Of a stretch of DNA of 5,441 bases, positions 1 to 4,626 are shown piece after piece; position 1 is the stretch's first letter; each line of letters starts with the position of its first letter. The notes below the pieces were generated by a model, which was not told the origin of the DNA, searched no databases, and saw only the letters and a list, made by a program, of their open reading frames with translations. A program made the position numbers and the translations under genes. The stretch lies in the NCBI GenBank assembly GCA_016930995.1, contig JAFGFQ010000030.1, positions 1 to 5,441 on the forward strand. Reading direction: 5' to 3'. The stretch comes from Thermoplasmatota archaeon. Its GTDB lineage: Archaea; Thermoplasmatota; E2; DHVEG-1.

Positions 1-918
1 ATTTGGTTTAATATCTCCCTTGTTCCGTACCCGGCTGTTTCTGTTGTGGTCTGTGGGTATATCACCGATGCTGACATTGGCGATCCAATTCCTGATGCGT
101 ATGTGTCCCTTTATTGTTCATCTGAATACGGGAGTTTTTATAATACAACCTATACCAATGGAATTGGTTTTTATTCGTTAGGAACCATCCCAGGTAATGT
201 AAGCATTTATTCCCATAGGTTCGGTTACGGTTCATCTTCGTCTTCTACGTATCTTGTCAATGAAAATGATACCCTTTGGGTTAATCTCTCATTGTCTTTC
301 CGTCCAATCGAAGATTCAAAAGTCAAAGGATATGTGACTGATGGTGAGACGCATGCAGCAGTGCGTAATGCGTTTATCCGATACGACTGGAAGGACGATG
401 TCGGTCATTTCTACAGTAAATACACTTTTACCGACCAAAAAGGATTCTACTCGATTACCGCACCAACAGGTTCTGTCCAGTTTTTTTTCACAGGTAATGG
501 ATATACGAATCAGCAGACATCATGGTTTTTTATTAATGAATACTCGGACAGCTGGGTGAATGCAACATTAGAACCTGAAATCACCCTGATGTTCGAAAAG
601 CCTCAATCCCATATTTATATCAACAATAATGCACGGTTTCCGTTACTTTCTCGTTTCTTATCACGAATCTCCCCAGGCAGCTTACCATTGATTATCGGAC
701 CCTTGGAGATAATTGTGAACATTACGAAGACATCGATCATGGGATGTTCTCGAGTTGACTTTTATATTGATGAGGTCTATCTCTGGACTGATTCGCAAGA
801 ACCTTTTACGTATATGTGGAATACGAAAAGTTCTTCTAGACATATCATACAAGCCATCGCCTATGATAATGCAGGACCCTGTAGAATTGAGTCTATAATG
901 GTGCGGAAAATCGTATAA
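1..918 (+). CDS. Secreted/surface protein with carboxypeptidase-regulatory-like repeats and C-terminal Ig-like domain (5'-partial)
   Basis: The frame is open from base 1 to the TAA at 916-918, giving 305 residues of a longer protein. A GTG at base 46 is an unlikely start because the codons before it (IWFNISLVPYP) match the end of a repeat unit. Two full carboxypeptidase-regulatory-like beta-sandwich units follow (residues about 13-103 and 104-194), each with a G-Y-[IV]-T-D opening, a G-F-Y-S centre and a W-V-N-x-[ST]-L end. Residues about 195-305 form an Ig-like domain of a type common in archaeal surface proteins, recognised by VDFYIDEVY and AYDNAG. Seven N-x-S/T sequons (N4, N48, N66, N89, N95, N187, N240) fit an exported glycoprotein. 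No membrane anchor is seen at the C-terminus; the signal peptide and any enzymatic domain must lie outside the window. Function is unknown, probably adhesion or a structural accessory to an exoenzyme. Confidence 0.85.
   Translation: MWFNISLVPYPAVSVVVCGYITDADIGDPIPDAYVSLYCSSEYGSFYNTTYTNGIGFYSLGTIPGNVSIYSHRFGYGSSSSSTYLVNENDTLWVNLSLSFRPIEDSKVKGYVTDGETHAAVRNAFIRYDWKDDVGHFYSKYTFTDQKGFYSITAPTGSVQFFFTGNGYTNQQTSWFFINEYSDSWVNATLEPEITLMFEKPQSHIYINNNARFPLLSRFLSRISPGSLPLIIGPLEIIVNITKTSIMGCSRVDFYIDEVYLWTDSQEPFTYMWNTKSSSRHIIQAIAYDNAGPCRIESIMVRKIV
37..582 (+). repeat. Tandem protein-level repeat, two units of about 91 codons plus the tail of a third
   Basis: Unit 1 (bases about 37-309) and unit 2 (about 310-582) align at the protein level: GYITDADIGDPIPDAYV with GYVTDGETHAAVRNAFI, TNGIGFYSLGTIPGNVSI with TDQKGFYSITAPTGSVQF, and LWVNLSL with SWVNATL. 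Bases 1-36 encode IWFNISLVPYPA, which matches the end of a unit, so at least one more unit lies upstream. DNA identity between units is clearly low, so this is an old domain duplication and not a recent DNA repeat. Confidence 0.75.
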
Positions 919-928
919 AATATTTTTT
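914..928 (+). terminator. Weak T-tract after the surface protein gene
   Basis: The stop codon is followed at once by an AT-only stretch ending in six T (923-928). Archaeal RNA polymerase can stop on T-tracts without a hairpin, so this is a plausible weak terminator. The same bases (TATAAAATA) could instead serve as a TATA box for downstream transcription; the sequence does not decide between them. Confidence 0.3.
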
Positions 929-1020
929 GAAAGGTCATTCGAGTGATTCGTTCCGTATAAGAGGTACATAACATGCGGAAATCAGCAAGAATATTTTTAA
1001 CATCCCCTGTAATTGAATGC

Positions 1021-1033
1021 AAAGAGATATATA
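1021..1033 (+). promoter_or_regulatory. BRE/TATA-like promoter for the small zinc-ribbon gene
   Basis: AAAGAG followed by ATATATA (1027-1033) has the form of an archaeal purine-rich BRE and TATA box. Transcription would start near 1055-1058, leaving a leader of roughly 32-35 bases that contains the GGAGG at 1076-1080 before the ATG at 1090. Confidence 0.45.
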
Positions 1034-1075
1034 CCGCATGTCCATACATGCTGAACTTCAAATAAGAACAACCAT

Positions 1076-1080
1076 GGAGG
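1076..1080 (+). promoter_or_regulatory. Shine-Dalgarno sequence for the zinc-ribbon gene
   Basis: GGAGG lies nine bases before the ATG at 1090 and matches the archaeal 16S rRNA 3' end. A second purine run (AGGAG, 1085-1089) abuts the ATG and is too close to act. The GGAGG favours ATG 1090 over the in-frame GTG at 1081, which it touches directly. Confidence 0.5.
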
Positions 1081-1089
1081 GTGCAGGAG

Positions 1090-1236
1090 ATGCAGAACAA
1101 ATTTCAGACGAATCAGAAACATTCAAGGATGAGTTGTGCGGGTTGCGGTAAGACCTTTAAAAGAAACGAAAAGACCGTCAGTTACGATTTCGAGCGATAC
1201 TACTGTTTTCAATGTGATGATAATCGTTCGACGTAG
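1090..1236 (+). CDS. Small zinc-ribbon protein, 48 residues
   Basis: This short frame encodes a 48-residue protein with two CxxC knuckles: C16-A-G-C19 followed by GKTFKR, and C39-F-Q-C42 followed by D-D. The 19-residue gap between knuckles and the flanking Y-Y before the second pair fit a four-cysteine zinc ribbon. The first 13 residues are polar and basic and look disordered; an internal ATG at 1129 would give a 35-residue version holding the same domain. A GGAGG nine bases upstream and a TATA-like box at 1027-1033 support real expression. It stands alone, about 170 bases after the surface protein gene and about 106 before the hydrolase gene. Small zinc ribbons of this kind are frequent in archaea and usually bind nucleic acid or act as adaptors of larger complexes; the specific role here is unknown. 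A chance ORF is unlikely to keep both knuckles in register. Confidence 0.7.
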   Translation: MQNKFQTNQKHSRMSCAGCGKTFKRNEKTVSYDFERYYCFQCDDNRST

Positions 1237-1280
1237 ACTATGACCATCCTGAACATCTGAACGCAGGGTTTCTATCTTCA

Positions 1281-1310
1281 TTATTTTTATTTTACTTGAT
1301 TGCGAAGGAG
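1281..1310 (+). promoter_or_regulatory. AT-rich promoter-like stretch before the hydrolase gene
   Basis: TTATTTTTATTTTA (1281-1294) is the only strongly AT-rich block between the zinc-ribbon stop and the hydrolase start, and is placed so that transcription could begin near 1312-1318. It could equally be the T-rich terminator of the zinc-ribbon gene. GAAGGAG at 1304-1310 resembles a Shine-Dalgarno site but is 15 bases or more from any usable start. Confidence 0.3.
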
Positions 1311-1342
1311 AATTTTTCTAGGCATATGCGTTGTGGGTTTTA

Positions 1343-2455
1343 ATGGAACTTCAGGGGATTCGCCAGGAGATCGTCTATGCGAAGACATCTGATGGATGGT
1401 ACCTTCGGATATTTCACTATATTCCCGAAGGTCTTGCTGTCGTCAGATATCCAGTGATTCTCTGTCATGGTCTTGCGGCTAATAAGAACAGTTGTGATTT
1501 CGGTGAACCAGGGACCCTCGAATGGCAAAAGTATAGTCTTGCTGCGTTCCTTTCACAGCAGCACACTGATGCAAGGCCAGTATTTGATGTCTGGGTCCCA
1601 GAGCTGAGAGGAGGTGGACCGTCTTTGTTTAACCCTCGAGAGAATCCCAAGCGGTATCGCTGGTGTGTCGATGAGTATATCGATAAGGACGTCCCTGCTA
1701 TTATCGCCCGTGTGCAACAATGGTACAAAGAGAAAAAGATGGAAATCCCAGCGGTTTTTTGGGTTGGTAAGAGCATGGGTGGGATGATCGCCTACGCCCA
1801 TGGTGAAACCCCAGATGGAAAAAAAGACCTCAAAGGTGTTGTGACGCTTGGTTCCCCAGTGGTTTTTGGAAAAAGCAGCGTATTTCTTGAATTCATCACA
1901 AGGATTACTCCGCGTAATATAGCACTACCCATCCGTATCATGGAACTTGTGGAGAAATCCAGTGAACTGGCACATCATTTCAAGGGCCTGGGAGCGAATC
2001 TTGAGAACGTTGAACCTGCTGTATTAGAGCGGTATTTGCAGGTGGGATTATCCGGTGTTCTTTCCTCAAAAGTCCTGTCTCAGTTTTCATTGTTCTTCAA
2101 ACATATGACTTTCTGCAGGTACCCGCGGTTTCCCTGGTTATATGATGTCTTTGGGCGTATCCCTAGGCTTAAAAGAGTCTTTGCTCCGTATAGTTATACG
2201 GAGAATCTGTATCGTTTTTCTGCTCCGCTGCTAATCATCGCTGGTGGCCTTGATAAAATGGCGCCGAAAACCGACATGTTGTATGTGAAGGATCATGTTG
2301 GGAGTTCCGATGTGACGTATTTGGAATTCTCAAAGGATGCGGGATACCAAGCGGATTATGGGCATCTTGATCTTACGTTGGGTCGTCATGTCCGCGAGGA
2401 GGTCTATCCGAAGATCTATGAGTGGCTTCTCAAACAGAGTAATAAAAGCGACTAA
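1343..2455 (+). CDS. Alpha/beta hydrolase, lipase/esterase-like
   Basis: A 370-residue alpha/beta-hydrolase fold protein, probably cytoplasmic since no signal peptide or membrane segment is seen. Landmarks in order are the oxyanion-hole HG (H42-G43 in ILCHGLAANKN), VWVPELRGGGPS at 84-94, the conserved D-x-P region (DKDVPAII, 114-121), the nucleophile elbow G-K-S144-M-G, the acid D304 in LLIIAGGLDKMAP, and H341 in YGHLDL. The triad is therefore complete. HGL..., DVW...RG and a late D-x-P-A-I helix recall acid lipase-like and PHA-synthase-like hydrolases. The segment between S144 and D304 (about 160 residues) is long and should hold a lid or cap domain that sets the substrate, which I cannot name; an ester of a lipid or a polyester is the best guess. 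ATG 1343 is preferred to the in-frame TTG at 1331; an in-frame stop at 1319-1321 rules out anything longer. The gene is probably monocistronic. Confidence 0.88.
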   Translation: MELQGIRQEIVYAKTSDGWYLRIFHYIPEGLAVVRYPVILCHGLAANKNSCDFGEPGTLEWQKYSLAAFLSQQHTDARPVFDVWVPELRGGGPSLFNPRENPKRYRWCVDEYIDKDVPAIIARVQQWYKEKKMEIPAVFWVGKSMGGMIAYAHGETPDGKKDLKGVVTLGSPVVFGKSSVFLEFITRITPRNIALPIRIMELVEKSSELAHHFKGLGANLENVEPAVLERYLQVGLSGVLSSKVLSQFSLFFKHMTFCRYPRFPWLYDVFGRIPRLKRVFAPYSYTENLYRFSAPLLIIAGGLDKMAPKTDMLYVKDHVGSSDVTYLEFSKDAGYQADYGHLDLTLGRHVREEVYPKIYEWLLKQSNKSD

Positions 2456-2478
2456 ACGGTGATATGTTCTACTACTCG

Positions 2479-2503
2479 TTTTTCTTCTCTTGGTTTCCTT
2501 TTC
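2479..2503 (+). terminator. Pyrimidine-rich terminator-like tract after the hydrolase gene
   Basis: Twenty-five bases starting TTTTTCTTCTCTT contain no A and only two G, and lie just after the hydrolase stop. Such T-rich tracts on the coding strand end archaeal transcripts. No stem precedes it. Confidence 0.4.
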
Positions 2504-2520
2504 ATAACTCAATTTCTCGA

Positions 2521-2530
2521 TACTATTAAA
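2521..2530 (+). promoter_or_regulatory. TATA-like box before the nuclease gene
   Basis: TACTATTAAA is centred about 29 bases before ATG 2555, so transcription would begin at or within a few bases of that ATG. This supports a leaderless message starting at 2555 over the longer frame beginning at GTG 2459. Confidence 0.4.
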
Positions 2531-2554
2531 CCAGAGGAGATGTTGTCTGTTTTC

Positions 2555-3760
2555 ATGACGGTATATTCGCATTCTCGCTTGAGCTGTTATGAGCAGTGTC
2601 CACAGAAATTTAAGTTTCGCTATATTGATAAGATTGAAACAACGGAAGAAGAAACCGTCGAGGCTTTCCTGGGAAGCCGGGTGCATGAGGCACTTGAGAA
2701 ACTGTATCGCGATTTGCAGTATCAGAAAGAACCTAGCGTAGATGAGCTGCTTGTATTCCTTCAGAACGAATGGAAAGCGAACTGGACTGATAATATCATC
2801 GTTGTGAATAATTCGTATGGTCCCTTAAATTATCTGAAAATGGCGGAGAAATATCTTTCTGATTATTACAGGCGGTACTATCCGTTCAATCAAGACAAAA
2901 CAGTCGCGTTGGAGGAATTGATTCGCATTCAGCTTGATGATGCTGGTGCGTATAAGCTGCAAGGATACATCGATCGACTGACTGAGACGAAGGATGGATA
3001 CTATGAGATTCATGATTATAAGACGAATGCTCGCTTGCCGCTTGCTGAATATCTTCGTTCAGATCGGCAGCTTGCTCTGTATATGATCGGGGTGAAACAC
3101 CGGTATCCTGATGTGAAGGATGTACGATTGGTCTGGCATTTCTTGAAGTTCGACAAGGAGATTGATTCGACCCGTACGGATGAGGAACTGGAGCAGTTGA
3201 AGAGAGATACGATTGAGTTGATTAAAGGCATCGAGGATGACGAGCGTTTTGAGGCAAATCCTGGGGGTCTTTGTGATTGGTGCGAGTTTCGCTCCTGTTG
3301 CCCCCAGTGGTCCCATCTGTTTATGATAAAGGATAAGACAGAAAATGAGTACCTCGCAGATTCTGGGGTGTCTCTTGTGAATCGGTATGCGGAGGTCAAG
3401 AATGCTCAGAAACATGCGAATGTGCAGTGGGATGCGGAGTTGGAAAAACTGGAGGATGCGCTGATACGGTTTGCAGAAAAAGAATCTGTTGAGGTGGTGT
3501 TTGGGTCGAAAAACAAGGTACGGATTGCCCAGGGCGAAAAATATTCGTATCCAAGCAAGAGCAGCAAGGAGCGCGAGGCGTTAGAAGCGGTGTTGCAGAA
3601 GTATGGGAAACTTCACCAGGTCAGTTCCCTTGATACGACAGCACTTGGGAAGGTCTTACAAGAGAAGCAATGGGGTGCTGAGGTGCTTGAAGAAGTGCAG
3701 AAGTATGTTAATGTCGAGCGGAAGAAACGGTTGTATTTAAGCAAGCGTTCAGAAAAGTAA
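2555..3760 (+). CDS. RecB-like / Cas4-like PD-(D/E)XK nuclease with predicted Fe-S cluster
   Basis: A 401-residue nuclease of the PD-(D/E)XK superfamily, RecB-exonuclease type, acting on DNA. Visible motifs are the start YSHSRLSCYEQCPQKFKFRY, motif I H44 in GSRVHEALEKLY, D140 in GYIDRL, D154 and K156 in IHDYKTN, and motif IV Q172-L-A-L-Y176. Cysteines C11 or C15 together with C240-x2-C243-x5-C249 match the Fe-S arrangement of AddB and Cas4. Residues about 260-401 are a helical C-terminal extension, so it is much longer than Cas4 (about 200). No helicase, Cas1/Cas2 or CRISPR array lies nearby, so a stand-alone repair or DNA-end-processing nuclease is likelier than a CRISPR role. The frame is open back to GTG 2459 and also offers ATG 2540, but family proteins start close to the YSxSRL motif and a TATA-like box sits 29 bases before ATG 2555. 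The function is confident as a family; the substrate is not known. Confidence 0.88.
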   Translation: MTVYSHSRLSCYEQCPQKFKFRYIDKIETTEEETVEAFLGSRVHEALEKLYRDLQYQKEPSVDELLVFLQNEWKANWTDNIIVVNNSYGPLNYLKMAEKYLSDYYRRYYPFNQDKTVALEELIRIQLDDAGAYKLQGYIDRLTETKDGYYEIHDYKTNARLPLAEYLRSDRQLALYMIGVKHRYPDVKDVRLVWHFLKFDKEIDSTRTDEELEQLKRDTIELIKGIEDDERFEANPGGLCDWCEFRSCCPQWSHLFMIKDKTENEYLADSGVSLVNRYAEVKNAQKHANVQWDAELEKLEDALIRFAEKESVEVVFGSKNKVRIAQGEKYSYPSKSSKEREALEAVLQKYGKLHQVSSLDTTALGKVLQEKQWGAEVLEEVQKYVNVERKKRLYLSKRSEK

Positions 3761-3775
3761 GGTCACCAACGATTG

Positions 3776-3791
3776 TTTTTTTTAAAAAAAA
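3776..3791 (+). terminator. T8/A8 tract, terminator after the nuclease gene
   Basis: Eight T directly followed by eight A, 16 bases after the nuclease stop. The T8 on the plus strand is a good archaeal intrinsic terminator. As a perfect loopless palindrome it gives a T8 on both strands, so it could also stop antisense transcription. Confidence 0.5.
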
Positions 3792-3911
3792 GGATATGGG
3801 TTTTCTTCTGGAGAGGATTCCTGTCATGATTTCGTTATGCTTGTTTCGTAATCGTAGACTACACCAGCTAGTTGGGTCGGGTTATGTAGGTCTTCTTTCT
3901 GCACCAGTTGT

Positions 3912-3928
3912 TCCATCGAATCGATGGA
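3912..3928. promoter_or_regulatory. 17-base palindrome, candidate operator of the PIN gene
   Basis: TCCATCGA, a central A, then TCGATGGA form a perfect inverted repeat with eight-base arms. It ends 10 bases before the TATA-like box of the PIN gene, a position where archaeal regulators block or recruit TBP/TFB. A dimeric helix-turn-helix protein would be the expected ligand. No regulator gene is present in the window. Confidence 0.4.
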
Positions 3929-3933
3929 TGTGA

Positions 3934-3950
3934 GGAGATTAATAAATAAA
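3934..3950 (+). promoter_or_regulatory. BRE/TATA-like promoter of the PIN gene
   Basis: GGAGA followed by TTAATAAATAAA (3939-3950) has a purine-rich BRE and an AT-only TATA element. Its centre lies about 32 bases before the ATG at 3977, so the transcript should have a leader of only a few bases. The absence of a Shine-Dalgarno sequence before that ATG agrees. Confidence 0.5.
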
Positions 3951-3976
3951 AGAGATGTTGATTACATTATTGTGCT

Positions 3977-4540
3977 ATGAAGGTGACCTGTCCGCAATGT
4001 AAAAGGAGAATTCATATTGGTCAGAGACGAAAAAATGTCTGTGCATGCGGTAGGCTGCTTAATTATCGTTATTTCCTCCATAAGAAAATCGCCTATGATG
4101 TCTATCTAGTTGATGCGAATGTGTTGATTTATGCATTTGACCACAGGAGCGCTCGTCAGAAGTATAGTGAGGCGATCCTGATGAAGCATCCCGCTTCGTG
4201 GTGTACTGGGACAACACGGCAAATACTTGATGAGGTTGGTTCAGTTGTTGAAAAGCAACTCTCTGAGGATTTTTTGATCTATCATGTCGGAAAAATCCTA
4301 GCAGATCTGGCTGAGATTAAAACAAATTTCCTTAAGCAGCCATCCGTGGCTGATTTATCGTTGGTGCAGGCTGCCTATGAGCATCCAGAGGTTCGAGGCA
4401 TCATCACCTATGATAAGGATTTTACTCGTATTGCGACGGCAGGGTTGGTGGAGAGAAAAGCATCGGTGAAGTTTTGGTTAGGTGATGCAAAAGAGTTCGT
4501 AGAGAAGCATCGTATAAAGATACGTGATGAAGAGGAGTAG
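3977..4540 (+). CDS. PIN-domain ribonuclease with fused N-terminal zinc ribbon
   Basis: A 187-residue protein in two parts. Residues 3-30 form a zinc ribbon with C5-P-Q-C8 and C22-A-C24-G knuckles. Residues about 42-170 form a VapC-like PIN domain: D46 in VYLVDANVLIYAFD, E86 in ILDEVGS, D126 in SVADLSL and D146 (or D148) in TYDKDF, spaced as expected for the metal-binding acidic site, so it should be an active Mg/Mn-dependent endoribonuclease. A charged tail (KIRDEEE) ends the protein. VapC toxins normally start right before the VDxNVLIY strand; here some 40 extra residues precede it, with no alternative ATG near the PIN start, so the ribbon is part of the protein. No antitoxin gene precedes or overlaps it, and it has its own promoter. 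The ribbon may bind RNA or ribosomes, replacing or adding to antitoxin-style targeting. Nob1 also combines PIN and zinc ribbon but in the reverse order, so this is not Nob1. Confidence 0.85.
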   Translation: MKVTCPQCKRRIHIGQRRKNVCACGRLLNYRYFLHKKIAYDVYLVDANVLIYAFDHRSARQKYSEAILMKHPASWCTGTTRQILDEVGSVVEKQLSEDFLIYHVGKILADLAEIKTNFLKQPSVADLSLVQAAYEHPEVRGIITYDKDFTRIATAGLVERKASVKFWLGDAKEFVEKHRIKIRDEEE

Positions 4541-4602
4541 AGGATATCCTTTGAAGGAGGCTCTTCATGGTGATAGAATTTCTGATGACCGTCTTTTTTT
4601 TT
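4527..4602 (+). terminator. Inverted repeat plus T9 tract at the end of the PIN gene
   Basis: ATGAAGAG (4527-4534) and CTCTTCAT (4561-4568) are perfect eight-base arms around a 26-base loop that itself holds the ten-base palindrome AGGATATCCT (4541-4550). A run of nine T follows at 4594-4602. The T9 is the likely plus-strand stop for the PIN message; the stem is 25 bases before it and may be incidental. No comparable T-run exists for the convergent minus-strand gene. Confidence 0.45.
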
Positions 4603-4626
4603 AGAATGATTCAATGTCACCTCTGA
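4567..4626 (+). CDS. Possible 19-residue hydrophobic microprotein
   Basis: ATG at 4567 follows AAGGAGG (4554-4560) at a spacing of six bases, the best Shine-Dalgarno match in the window. The frame encodes MVIEFLMTVFFFRMIQCHL and stops with TGA at 4624-4626, overlapping the convergent gene's end by ten bases. The hydrophobic core (VIEFLMTVFFF) could be a short membrane helix. Against it: the T9 tract that encodes FFF looks like a terminator, and a frame this short arises easily by chance. It would be co-transcribed with the PIN gene, 26 bases upstream, if read-through occurs. Treat as a candidate only. Confidence 0.22.
   Translation: MVIEFLMTVFFFRMIQCHL

Noticed and set aside
46..48. GTG as the start of the first gene
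   Set aside because: The reading frame is open to the window edge and the codons before it encode the end of another repeat unit, so the gene begins upstream.
481..488. T8 run inside the first gene as a frameshift or terminator site
   Set aside because: The frame continues through it as three Phe codons with good repeat alignment on both sides, so there is no sign of a frameshift, and it lies mid-gene.
973..1065. 30-codon plus-strand frame with a GAGGT site seven bases before its ATG
   Set aside because: The TATA-like box of the zinc-ribbon gene lies inside it, the product has no recognisable motif, and a frame this short is expected by chance.
861..1100. Minus-strand 79-codon frame through the first intergenic region
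   Set aside because: It overlaps the end of the surface protein gene and the start signals of the zinc-ribbon gene, has a hydrophobic, Cys-scattered product with no family motif, and no promoter or SD on that strand stands out.
2555..3760. CRISPR Cas4 and a nearby CRISPR array
   Set aside because: The protein is twice the usual Cas4 length, no Cas1 or Cas2 is present, and no regularly spaced direct repeats were seen in any intergenic stretch.
3761..3976. tRNA or structured RNA gene in the nuclease-PIN gap
   Set aside because: No cloverleaf arms, T-loop GTTCRA signature or CCA-type end could be assembled; only the short palindrome and promoter-like bases stand out.
3977..4540. Toxin-antitoxin operon containing the PIN protein
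   Set aside because: No small antitoxin-like frame overlaps or directly precedes the gene; the 35-codon frame upstream lacks any DNA-binding motif and is separated by a promoter.
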